DNA of 6,599 nt from Desulfobulbus sp. (GCA_030600525.1 JAUVLX010000199.1:1-6599), one strand, 5' to 3'. Counted from the stretch's first letter, positions 1-6,086 are shown. Program-made: numbers and translations. Notes: a model not told the origin generated them from the sequence alone.

Positions 1-186
1 ATCAAGGTTATGACCGACAGTGTCAGTGGTGATGACAGCAAACCCGGAAGGGCCCAAAATAAGGCCGGCAAGGATGAACCCTGTTACTGAAGGGAGGCTG
101 AAAAGTTGAGCAATTTTGGCAAAGAACATTCCCCCTGTCAGCAGGATCGCAAGACCAAGAGTAACGTCAAGCATGGTTATGGCCAT
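1..186 (-). CDS. Cation:proton antiporter, N-terminal fragment (CPA2/Kef-like)
   Basis: Only the first 62 codons are present; the gene runs off the left edge. The translation begins MAITMLDVTLGL and has a hydrophobic stretch at about residues 5-22. A second segment at about residues 30-50 reads LPSVTGFILAGLILGPSGF. This 'LPSVTG-hydrophobic-GxxLGPSGF' block is the characteristic start of Kef/NhaS-type monovalent cation:proton antiporters (CPA2 superfamily), inner-membrane carriers that exchange Na+ or K+ for protons. The family call rests on this motif. The ion, and any C-terminal RCK/TrkA-N regulatory domain, cannot be seen. An in-frame stop at 220-222 limits the start to the ATG at 184-186 or a second ATG four codons in (172-174); neither has a good Shine-Dalgarno sequence. 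It lies downstream of dinB on the same strand, 156 bases away, so it is probably transcribed separately. Confidence 0.8.
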   Translation of the reverse strand, partial: MAITMLDVTLGLAILLTGGMFFAKIAQLFSLPSVTGFILAGLILGPSGFAVITTDTVGHNLD

Positions 187-342
187 CTTGCAGAATTGTT
201 TTTTTGCCCAATCTTTTCGTTATGCTCAAAAAATCATCCTCGGAGGTAAGCGTAGACACCGATATTTGTATATGCATGCGTTATTTTTTTCGTATGCCTC
301 AACCTTGGACAAAAAATCTAATTATTCAAGATACCCTTATAC
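187..342. other. Intergenic region between dinB and the antiporter gene
   Basis: This 156-base gap follows the dinB stop (343-345) and precedes the antiporter start. It is AT-rich and holds a TATGCATG motif at 271-278 and TCGGAGGTAA at 240-249. On the minus strand an imperfect CCCTT...AAGGG pairing spans the last dinB codons and the stop, but no T-run follows it closely, so I do not call a terminator. No convincing -35/-10 pair for the antiporter gene was found by eye, though a promoter is expected here. A plus-strand open frame crosses the region, but it overlaps both flanking genes and is probably spurious. Confidence 0.5.
271..278 (+). repeat. TATGCATG motif, copy 1 (antiporter front)
   Basis: TATGCATG lies about 86 bases upstream of the minus-strand antiporter start. 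On that strand it reads CATGCATA followed by an A-rich stretch (TACAAATAT). Two identical octamers occur at 1607-1614 and 6087-6094, also near minus-strand gene fronts. Whether this is a regulatory site is unproven. Confidence 0.3.
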
Positions 343-1629
343 TTACCGAAAGGGATCAACATTGTTTTTCGCCTGTCTGATTTTTGCAATAAGTGCGGTG
401 GGCGAATTGTCCTCTGTCGAGTAAAAGGGTAACAGGAGTTGTTTATATCGCAACATGTTGGGATGGGTGTCATCGAAAAGGTTTGAAATGGTCAGGCCGA
501 GAAGCCTGATCTTCCTCAGGCCTGCTTCGGTTGCTGCCACCAACTGTGGAACCTGGTTCCAAATATCCTGTTGGGAAAAAAAGCCAGCCCCTTTACTGCA
601 CGATCGGCTTATGGTTGTGAAATCATCATAGCGTACCTTGAGGGTAAGGGTTTTTCCTCCAATATTTTTACGGCCTAGAGCTGTGCCTACCTGATCGGCT
701 AATGTTTGCAATATGGTCAGGATATCGTCGAGTTGCAAAATGTCCTTTTGAAATGTTGTTTCCGTTCCAATGGATTTTCTTGTTTGTCGTGGCTGTACAG
801 GGCGATCATCAATGCCGCGAACCATATTATAAAAAAAACAGCCACTGGAGCCAAAGGCCGCAGTAAGTTCGGCTTGAGAAAAATTTTCCAAATCCTTTCC
901 AGTGTGGATACCCAGTCCGTGCATTTTCTGCTCTGTCACCCTACCAACCCCATAAAATCTTCTAATCGGCAGACTGCGGAGGAAGGATCTTGCTTTTTGG
1001 GGTGTGATAACGGTTAAACCGTTTGGTTTATCCTGATCAGAGGCAAGCTTGGCAAGAAACTTATTGTAAGATACCCCTGCAGAGGCTGTCAGGCCAGTTG
1101 TACGATAAATGTCGTCACGTATAATTTGTGCGACATGGGTGGCCGATGGATTTTTGAGGGTATTAACAGTGGTATCTAGAAAGGCCTCATCTATGGAGAG
1201 GGGTTCCACAAAGGCTGAATAACGTGAAAAAATGCCCCGTATCTGATGGGAAATTTCCTGGTACCGGTCTTGTCTTGGACGGACAAAAACAGCATGCCTA
1301 CAGAGGGAGTAGGCGCGGGCACTGGGCATGGCGGAATGGATACCAAAAGTTCTTGCTTCATAGGAGCATGCAGCAACCACTCCTCGGCCTTGGGGAGTGC
1401 CACCAACGATGACAGGTTTGCCACGAAGTTCAGGGTTATCCAGTTGTTCAACGGAAGCGAAATAGGCATCCATATCAATGTGGATAATCTTTCGGTGTTG
1501 CTTTAATGGCGGTTGTTTTGCCTGTGGTGACACTGTGAGTTCGGAGGTAAATGGAAATGCCCTTTGCAGCCAGAGCGAATGCTTTGCTATTTCTATGGTA
1601 ATTTTGTATGCATGGGCATACACTGCCAT
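343..1629 (-). CDS. dinB: DNA polymerase IV (Y-family translesion polymerase)
   Basis: Error-prone polymerase that extends past damaged or mispaired template bases. Numbering from the 1629 start, the Y-family catalytic core is intact. IDMDAYFASVE has metal-binding D52, with F57 as the expected steric gate against ribonucleotides. SIDEAF supplies D147 and E148. The palm segment TASAGVSYNKFLAKLASD follows at 181-198, then a helix-hairpin-helix-like FYGVGRVTEQKMHGLGI and a little-finger domain to about 385. QLLLPF at 397-402 fits a beta-clamp-binding motif. At 428 residues it exceeds E. coli Pol IV (351), through about 45 extra N-terminal residues before RKIIHIDMD and a 26-residue tail after the clamp motif. 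The start is uncertain: the ATG at 1627-1629 has no Shine-Dalgarno, and a GTG at 1531-1533 would give 396 residues and also lacks one. No CTG-N10-CAG LexA box was seen upstream. Confidence 0.95.
   Translation of the reverse strand: MAVYAHAYKITIEIAKHSLWLQRAFPFTSELTVSPQAKQPPLKQHRKIIHIDMDAYFASVEQLDNPELRGKPVIVGGTPQGRGVVAACSYEARTFGIHSAMPSARAYSLCRHAVFVRPRQDRYQEISHQIRGIFSRYSAFVEPLSIDEAFLDTTVNTLKNPSATHVAQIIRDDIYRTTGLTASAGVSYNKFLAKLASDQDKPNGLTVITPQKARSFLRSLPIRRFYGVGRVTEQKMHGLGIHTGKDLENFSQAELTAAFGSSGCFFYNMVRGIDDRPVQPRQTRKSIGTETTFQKDILQLDDILTILQTLADQVGTALGRKNIGGKTLTLKVRYDDFTTISRSCSKGAGFFSQQDIWNQVPQLVAATEAGLRKIRLLGLTISNLFDDTHPNMLRYKQLLLPFYSTEDNSPTALIAKIRQAKNNVDPFR
1541..1601 (+). other. Possible leader peptide ORF with a perfect Shine-Dalgarno
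   Basis: A TCGGAGGTAA element at 1541-1550 contains GGAGG. It is followed by in-frame ATG codons at 1551 (spacing 3) and 1557 (spacing 9). The frame encodes MEMPFAARANALLFLW and ends at TAA 1599-1601, 55 bases before the likely epimerase start. The ribosome site is the best in the epimerase's upstream region, although the main start at 1657 has none. The stretch is antisense to the N-terminal extension of dinB, and 16 codons are too few for any coding-bias test. I list it as a candidate regulatory peptide only. Confidence 0.2.
1607..1614 (+). repeat. TATGCATG motif, copy 2 (dinB front)
   Basis: This second identical octamer reads CATGCATACAAAATT on the minus strand. It falls inside the uncertain N-terminal extension of dinB, so it would be about 74 bases upstream if dinB really starts at the GTG at 1533. 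Confidence 0.3.
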
Positions 1630-1656
1630 AAATACAATTTTTTAAATACTACGCCT

Positions 1657-2679
1657 ATGTATAAGAAACAACAAAAACAACTTACAGAGCAACCTGCTTC
1701 CTGGCTTGTAACAGGTGTTGCCGGCTTTATCGGCTCAAATCTTCTCGAAACCCTGTTAAAACTGAACCAGCAGGTGGTCGGGCTGGATAATTTTTCCACT
1801 GGTTTTCAGCACAATCTTGATGAGGTCAAAACCAACGTAACAGCTCAACAATGGGATGCCTTTCGTTTTGTAGAAGGAGATATCCGTGATGTTGAGACTT
1901 GCCATGGGGCCTGCAAGGATATGGATTATGTGTTGCACCAGGCCGCGCTGGGCTCTGTGCCCAGGTCCATTGAAGATCCGCTGACGACTAATGCAAATAA
2001 TATCAATGGATTTCTCAATATGCTGGTAGCTGCCAGGGACGCAAAAGTTCGCCGCTTTGTCTATGCAGCCTCCAGCTCCACTTATGGCGATCATCCCGGA
2101 TTGCCTAAGGTGGAGGAGAAGACTGGCAAGCCACTGTCCCCTTATGCCGTCACAAAGCTGGTCAATGAGTTGTATGCTGAGGTGTTTGCCAGGACGTATG
2201 GGTTTGAAACCATTGGTCTGCGTTATTTTAATATTTTTGGTAAACGGCAGGATCCAGATGGTGCCTATGCGGCCGTGATTCCGAAATGGTTTGGTGGGTT
2301 GCTGGAAAAGGAAACTGTCTTTATTAATGGTGATGGCGAAACAAGCCGTGATTTCTGTTTTATTGATAACTGTGTTCAGGCAAATATTCTTGCTGCCACC
2401 GCAACCGATTCGGAGGCCGCTAACCAGGTGTACAATGTTGCCTTTGGTGAGCGGACAACACTTACCAGCCTATATGATCTGATACGGGAAAAGGTGGCTG
2501 CTCGTTTTCCGGCAGTTGCAGAAGCACAACCTGTTTATCGGGATTTCAGGGCTGGTGATGTTCGGCATTCTCTGGCAGATATCAGCAAAGCACAAAAAAT
2601 GCTGGGGTATAACCCGGAGTATTCCATCAGAGATGGGCTCAATGAAGCAAGTGAGTGGTACCTGCAGCATTTCGCCTGA
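1657..2679 (+). CDS. UDP-N-acetylglucosamine/galactosamine 4-epimerase, WbpP/TviC type
   Basis: Extended short-chain dehydrogenase that interconverts UDP-GlcNAc and UDP-GalNAc (or their uronic acids) in the cytoplasm for surface polysaccharide synthesis. The 340-residue translation follows the Pseudomonas WbpP pattern from end to end. The NAD-binding Rossmann motif TGVAGFIGS is at 19-27 and GLDNFSTG at 42-49. LHQAALGSVPRSI is at 93-105. The catalytic triad is the serine run 139-141 (AASSSTYGDHPGLPK), Y163 and K167 (SPYAVTK). GLRYFNIFGKRQDPDGAYAAVIPKW-type substrate residues occur at 187-211, NGDGETSRDF at 224-233 and YRDFRAGDVRHSLADI at 294-309. I chose the ATG at 1657 because WbpP-family proteins start close to this point. 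An in-frame TTG at 1564 would add 31 unrelated residues. The chosen start has only a weak ribosome site. No other sugar or glycosyltransferase gene is nearby, so the physiological product is open. Candidate symbols are wbpP, tviC and wbgU. Confidence 0.93.
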   Translation: MYKKQQKQLTEQPASWLVTGVAGFIGSNLLETLLKLNQQVVGLDNFSTGFQHNLDEVKTNVTAQQWDAFRFVEGDIRDVETCHGACKDMDYVLHQAALGSVPRSIEDPLTTNANNINGFLNMLVAARDAKVRRFVYAASSSTYGDHPGLPKVEEKTGKPLSPYAVTKLVNELYAEVFARTYGFETIGLRYFNIFGKRQDPDGAYAAVIPKWFGGLLEKETVFINGDGETSRDFCFIDNCVQANILAATATDSEAANQVYNVAFGERTTLTSLYDLIREKVAARFPAVAEAQPVYRDFRAGDVRHSLADISKAQKMLGYNPEYSIRDGLNEASEWYLQHFA

Positions 2680-2785
2680 AATATTTGATAGCTCTGTGAT
2701 CTCAAGGTGTTGGCGATAGAACGGATTCGAGGTAAGCTGAAAAAAGCGAAGTAAAATAAAAAGAAAGAGAAGTAAGGGAGATTGT
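2680..2785 (+). promoter_or_regulatory. Leader region of aroC
   Basis: These 106 noncoding bases separate the epimerase stop from aroC. The last half is purine-rich. TTGGCG at 2710-2715 followed 17 bases later by TAAGCT is the best sigma-70-like pair I could find, but its -10 match is poor, so the promoter is speculative. No hairpin followed by a T-run was found, so read-through from the epimerase gene is possible. Confidence 0.25.
2774..2780 (+). promoter_or_regulatory. Ribosome binding site of aroC
   Basis: AAGGGAG lies 5 bases before the ATG at 2786, a strong Shine-Dalgarno with good spacing. It fixes the aroC start, which also matches the family's usual N-terminus. Confidence 0.85.
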
Positions 2786-3871
2786 ATGTCCAGTACGTTT
2801 GGGAGCCTTTATAGGGTGAGTACCTTTGGAGAGTCGCATTGTAAGGGGGTGGGAGCTATTGTAGATGGTTGCCCTCCGGGAATGGAGCTCACAGAAGAGG
2901 ATATTCAACCGCAATTATCCAGGAGGCGCCCCGGACAGAGTGACTTGACCACTCCGCGTCAGGAGGCAGATCAGGTAACCATTTATTCTGGCACTGAGTT
3001 TGGTCGCACACTGGGTACGCCCATTATGCTACTTGTTCATAATAAGGACCAGCGGCCCCAAGATTATGGTGAAATGAGTAAAATTCCCAGACCGTCTCAT
3101 TCCGATTTTACCTATCAGCTTAAGTACGGGACCAGGGCCTCCAGCGGTGGTGGTCGTTCAAGTGCAAGAGAGACCATCGGCCGAGTTGCTGCCGGTGCAA
3201 TTGCTGAAAAGTGGCTTCGGGAATCTTATGGGACAGAGATTGTTGCCTGGGTTAGTTCTGTTGGAGATATTGAAGCCCCTGAAATCGACCATGCAAAAAT
3301 TAAACGCAGCGAGGTAGATGCTACCCTTATCCGGTGCCCGCATGCAGAGACAGCAGCCAAAATGGAGCAGAGGGTTTCGGAAATACTGGAAGCCAAGGAC
3401 TCCACCGGTGGTATCCTTACCTGTGTGTGTCGAAATGTTCCCATTGGTCTGGGAGAACCTATCTTTGATAAATTGGAAGCACGACTGGCTCAAGCCATGC
3501 TGTCTTTGCCTGCAACCAAAGGGTTTGATATCGGCAGTGGTTTTGCAGGCACTAAGATGCGCGGAAGCCAGCATAATGACCCTTTTGTACAAAAGGGGGA
3601 AAAGCTGGGTACTGTTACCAACCATTCCGGTGGCGTTCAGGGGGGGATCAGTAATGGTGAGTCTATCATCTTTCGGGTGGCCTTTAAGCCGGTGGCAACG
3701 ATAGGCATGATGCAGGATACTGTTGATTTTGAAGGTAACAGAGTTACTTTGGAAGCAAAGGGGCGTCATGACCCTTGTGTGGTTCCCAGAGCGGTGCCCA
3801 TTGTCGAGTCCATGGCAGCTTTAGTCTTGATGGACCTGGCCCTGCAGCAGCGGTCCAGGGGGCAGCTGTAA
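2786..3871 (+). CDS. aroC: Chorismate synthase
   Basis: Catalyses the last shikimate-pathway step: anti-1,4-elimination of phosphate from 5-enolpyruvylshikimate-3-phosphate to give chorismate, the precursor of aromatic amino acids, folates and quinones. It needs reduced FMN, which is not consumed overall, and acts as a cytoplasmic tetramer. The 361-residue length is typical of bacterial AroC. All three family signatures are present: STFGESHCKGVGAIVDGCP (12-30), GGGRSSARETIGRVAAGA (121-138) and GRHDPCVVPRAVPIVES (326-342). The invariant histidines correspond to H18 and H105 (RPSHSD). The SRRRPGQS loop at 45-52 is the usual substrate- and phosphate-binding basic patch, and the glycine-rich NHSGGVQGGISNGE flavin/substrate loop is at 279-292. 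There is no sign of truncation. It is a lone aro gene here, between an epimerase and a cyclase gene, and co-directional with both. Confidence 0.98.
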   Translation: MSSTFGSLYRVSTFGESHCKGVGAIVDGCPPGMELTEEDIQPQLSRRRPGQSDLTTPRQEADQVTIYSGTEFGRTLGTPIMLLVHNKDQRPQDYGEMSKIPRPSHSDFTYQLKYGTRASSGGGRSSARETIGRVAAGAIAEKWLRESYGTEIVAWVSSVGDIEAPEIDHAKIKRSEVDATLIRCPHAETAAKMEQRVSEILEAKDSTGGILTCVCRNVPIGLGEPIFDKLEARLAQAMLSLPATKGFDIGSGFAGTKMRGSQHNDPFVQKGEKLGTVTNHSGGVQGGISNGESIIFRVAFKPVATIGMMQDTVDFEGNRVTLEAKGRHDPCVVPRAVPIVESMAALVLMDLALQQRSRGQL

Positions 3872-3876
3872 CCAGC

Positions 3877-3883
3877 AGGGGAG
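3877..3883 (+). promoter_or_regulatory. Shine-Dalgarno-like AGGGGAG without a matching start codon
   Basis: This strong purine motif lies just after the aroC stop but 33 bases before the ATG of the cyclase gene. No ATG, GTG or TTG falls within reach of it in any frame. A CTG at 3887-3889 is in the cyclase frame but only 3 bases away, and would add ten residues. It may be chance, or it may hold a ribosome for delivery to the 3917 start. Confidence 0.3.
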
Positions 3884-3916
3884 TTTCTGTCTCGCTACTT
3901 CAACAACAGCGCATCT

Positions 3917-4987
3917 ATGGATACCTTTAAAGAACATATTCTGGTTGTAGAAGACTCCAAGGTCAATCAGAAATTGTTACAAAGGCTTTTGGAAAAAACT
4001 GGCTATGAGGTTGATTTGGCAGGAGACGCCTACGAAGCTTTGGCCTTTCTTCGGGCTGAGGGGCGAGTGTTGCCGGACTTGATTGTGCTTGATATCATCA
4101 TGCCGGGGATGGATGGCTTTGAGCTGTGCAAACGGCTCAAACAGGATGCTTCTTTTCAGGATATTCCAGTTATCTTTATCTCTTCCCTGGATGCAGCTGA
4201 CGATAAGGTGCGGGGGTTTGAATCGGGAGGGGTTGATTATATTACCAAACCGTTCCATTTCGGGGAAGTTTTGGCAAGAATATCCACCCATCTCAAGCTG
4301 TGTCGTCTGCAGCGGCAGTTGGAAGAAAAAAATAAACAACTGCATCTTGAAAAACAGAAATCAGAATCTCTCCTGCTCAATGTGCTACCAGCTCGGGTAG
4401 CTCAGGAGCTGATTGAGAAAGGCAGCTTCAGTCCACAGTCCTACACCGATGTAACTGTTTGTTTCATCGATCTCGTTCAGTTCACTGCTGCATCATCCCG
4501 ATTGGATCCAGAGGTCTTAATCCGAGAACTCAATGATATCTTTTCCGGTTTTGATGATATTGCTCGCAGGCATGGATGTGAACGAATGAAAACCATTGGT
4601 GATGCCTATCTTTGTACCTGCGGCATACCAAAAGCCGACCCTTTTCATGGTCAGAAAATGGCAGATGCGGCCTTAGCGATGGTTGCCTTTCTTGAGCAGA
4701 GAAATCGCCATGCAGATTATCCGTGGCAGGTACGGATTGGGATACATTCAGGTAATGTTGTTGGGGGGATAGTGGGTATCGATAAGTACCTGTATGATAT
4801 TTTTGGAGATACGGTAAATATCGCCTCTCGTCTGGAATCATTGTCCCGTCCCATGCAGATAAATGTTTCTCAGGAAGTTTATGACAGCCTCAAAAATGAT
4901 TTTTGTTTCACTGGTCCGGCAATGGTTGAAATGAAAGGCAAGGGCGCTCGCTCGACCTACTTCCTCACTGGCCGTCAAGACGATTGA
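3917..4987 (+). CDS. Response regulator-class III adenylate cyclase fusion
   Basis: A 356-residue cytoplasmic signalling protein predicted to make cAMP from ATP under control of phosphorylation. Residues 5-125 are a CheY-like receiver: acidic pair E12/D13, phospho-acceptor D59 in VLDIIMPGMDG, switch residue S89 in VIFISS, and K111 in TKPF. Residues 127-170 form a charged helical, probably coiled-coil linker ending LLLNVLPARVAQELIEKG, the connecting helix commonly seen before cyclase domains, including soluble guanylate cyclases. Residues 175-352 are the cyclase domain. Metal-binding aspartates are D185 (FIDLVQFT) and D229 (KTIGDAY). Adenine-selecting K225 and D294 (YDIFGD) indicate ATP rather than GTP. 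Transition-state residues N301 and R305 lie in VNIASRLES. These form a complete homodimer active-site set. There are no membrane segments. The start lacks a close Shine-Dalgarno sequence. It lies 45 bases after aroC, probably in the same transcript; no histidine kinase is in view. Confidence 0.95.
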   Translation: MDTFKEHILVVEDSKVNQKLLQRLLEKTGYEVDLAGDAYEALAFLRAEGRVLPDLIVLDIIMPGMDGFELCKRLKQDASFQDIPVIFISSLDAADDKVRGFESGGVDYITKPFHFGEVLARISTHLKLCRLQRQLEEKNKQLHLEKQKSESLLLNVLPARVAQELIEKGSFSPQSYTDVTVCFIDLVQFTAASSRLDPEVLIRELNDIFSGFDDIARRHGCERMKTIGDAYLCTCGIPKADPFHGQKMADAALAMVAFLEQRNRHADYPWQVRIGIHSGNVVGGIVGIDKYLYDIFGDTVNIASRLESLSRPMQINVSQEVYDSLKNDFCFTGPAMVEMKGKGARSTYFLTGRQDD

Positions 4988-5025
4988 TGAGCTTTACCTG
5001 TTTATCCTTCCTTATTTTTGTTTGT
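4988..5025. other. Convergent junction between the cyclase gene and azlD
   Basis: Only 38 bases separate the two stop codons. The stretch is T-rich on the plus strand (CTTATTTTTGTTTG), but I see no stem-loop to make it a classical terminator on either strand. The two transcripts may therefore overlap at their 3' ends. Confidence 0.4.
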
Positions 5026-5349
5026 CTACAGTAATAATCCTGCAAGCCAGTAGAACAACATTCCTGCAATGACAGTGCCGCCCAAACTTTTTGTTTTCCA
5101 GGCAATAAGAAAGGTGGGGACTGCGACCAGTAGTTCCGGTTGGGTGATATCCAAGGTGCGCGGTTCAGCATGGGTCAGGAGAATAGGGGCCAGAAGCGCA
5201 CTGAGGATAGCCACCGGAATCAGGCTGAGCCAGTCAATCAGCCACTGGGGAAGGCGTCGATGGGCCAGGTAAAGGAGCGGGAGCCATCGTGGTACATAGG
5301 TAACCAGGCCCATGGCGGCAAAGAGTAGAAAATATTCAGGAAGATGCAT
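5026..5349 (-). CDS. azlD: AzlD family branched-chain amino acid exporter small subunit
   Basis: Small inner-membrane partner of AzlC; characterised AzlCD/YgaZH pairs export branched-chain amino acids (and methionine). The 107-residue translation starts MHLPEYFLLFAAMGLVTYVPRW and shows the AzlD pattern. It has an N-terminal membrane helix at about 6-22, a short RRLPQW turn, and a WLSLIPVAILSALLAPILL helix at about 41-58. Two further hydrophobic helices follow: PELLVAVPTFLIAWKTKS and a C-terminal GTVIAGMLFYWLAGLLL. The frame stays open to 5397, but those 16 extra codons lie inside azlC. The ATG at 5347-5349 was chosen because it has a well-placed AAGAGG and gives the family's usual length. It overlaps the end of azlC by 14 bases, which points to translational coupling and a 1:1 complex. 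The gene ends with TAG facing the cyclase gene. Confidence 0.92.
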   Translation of the reverse strand: MHLPEYFLLFAAMGLVTYVPRWLPLLYLAHRRLPQWLIDWLSLIPVAILSALLAPILLTHAEPRTLDITQPELLVAVPTFLIAWKTKSLGGTVIAGMLFYWLAGLLL

Positions 5350-6073
5350 GACTGCCTCTTGTCCTTCTTTTGATGAGGAAACCAATGGTTGCCGCACTCA
5401 TTGAAGCCCCGACAATATAAGAATCGCCAGGAATAAGCAGGTACCAGGCTACAGCAATTGCAGCTGCAATGCATGCTGTGGCCACAAAAAACATGCTGTG
5501 CAGTTGGTAAACAAGCAGGCATATGAACATTGCGGATAATGCGTAATCAATGCCAAATGCTCCCTGGGGAATAAACTGGCCGATCACTGTTCCGGTTATG
5601 GTGGAGATAATCCAGACCGTGTTTGCCAGGTGATTTACCGAGAGTGCACTCCATCGGCTCCAGTCATCATTGTTAAACCGGGTCATGTTTACGGCAAAAC
5701 TTTCATCGGTGATGCCGTAGGCAAAGACAGAGAGAAACCAGCGGTTGACGCCTTGAAGGTGGACAGCCAGGGCTGAACTCATTAGGGCATGGCGCAGATT
5801 GACAACAAAGGTGGTAAGGATGATTGACGTGACAGAAGCGCCACTGGCGAGCATGGCAACGCAGATAAATTGGGCACTGCCGGCAAAAACAAGGATTGAC
5901 ATCATACCGACCGCCCATACTGGTATTTCTGCCTGCTGGGCAAGAACGCCCAGCGCCAGTCCTATGGGAAAGTAACCCAGGCATATAGGCCAGGCTGCAC
6001 CAAAACCCTTGCGCACTTTATCTTGCAGAGAAGTGTCCTGGACTGGCTGATATTGAGGGTTGTCGTTCTTCAT
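5336..6073 (-). CDS. azlC: AzlC family branched-chain amino acid exporter large subunit
   Basis: Multi-spanning inner-membrane permease subunit that acts with AzlD to export branched-chain amino acids; the exact substrate cannot be told from sequence. The 245-residue protein has a polar N-terminus (1-20) and then GFGAAWPICLGYFPIGLALG, the typical AzlC opening. The family hallmark SILVFAGSAQF is at 59-69 and VVNLRHALMSSAL at 90-102, followed by AYGITDESFAV at 118-128 and NHLANTVWIIS at 147-157. Further hydrophobic segments run to about residue 234 and end in a basic tail (KRRTRGSHASS). The length is normal for the family. The ATG at 6071-6073 is the evident start, although no clear Shine-Dalgarno precedes it. 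It is the first gene of a two-gene minus-strand operon with azlD, so the promoter should lie in the 6074-6243 intergenic region. Confidence 0.95.
   Translation of the reverse strand: MKNDNPQYQPVQDTSLQDKVRKGFGAAWPICLGYFPIGLALGVLAQQAEIPVWAVGMMSILVFAGSAQFICVAMLASGASVTSIILTTFVVNLRHALMSSALAVHLQGVNRWFLSVFAYGITDESFAVNMTRFNNDDWSRWSALSVNHLANTVWIISTITGTVIGQFIPQGAFGIDYALSAMFICLLVYQLHSMFFVATACIAAAIAVAWYLLIPGDSYIVGASMSAATIGFLIKRRTRGSHASS
5355..5360 (-). promoter_or_regulatory. Ribosome binding site of azlD
   Basis: Minus-strand AAGAGG sits 5 bases before the azlD ATG at 5349, inside the last codons of azlC. It decides the azlD start in favour of the internal ATG and supports coupling to azlC translation. 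Confidence 0.75.
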
Positions 6074-6086
6074 GAATTTGGATATG

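Noticed and set aside
318..357. Terminator after dinB
   Set aside because: The CCCTT/AAGGG pairing is only about five base pairs, overlaps the stop codon and is separated from the nearest T-run by many bases.
116..424. Plus-strand open frame of 102 codons crossing the dinB-antiporter gap
   Set aside because: It starts at TTG without a ribosome site, overlaps the antiporter start and the dinB 3' end in antisense, and its product shows no recognisable motif.
1564..1656. N-terminal extension of the epimerase from a TTG at 1564
   Set aside because: The 31 added residues do not resemble the WbpP N-terminus, and the GGAGG at 1543 is too far from the TTG. The ATG at 1657 gives the family length.
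3158..3769. Long minus-strand open frame (203 codons) opposite aroC
   Set aside because: It lies wholly inside a fully conserved chorismate synthase gene, and its translation looks like no family, so it is a shadow of codon usage in aroC.
3869..3919. Possible stop-codon read-through joining AroC to the cyclase
   Set aside because: The two frames are the same and no further stop intervenes, but the chance of being in frame is one in three. TAA is a poor read-through codon, and AroC is complete at its normal length of 361 residues.
5350..5397. Longer azlD start at 5397
   Set aside because: The extra 16 codons lie inside azlC, add polar residues before the normal first membrane helix, and lack the good ribosome site present before 5349.
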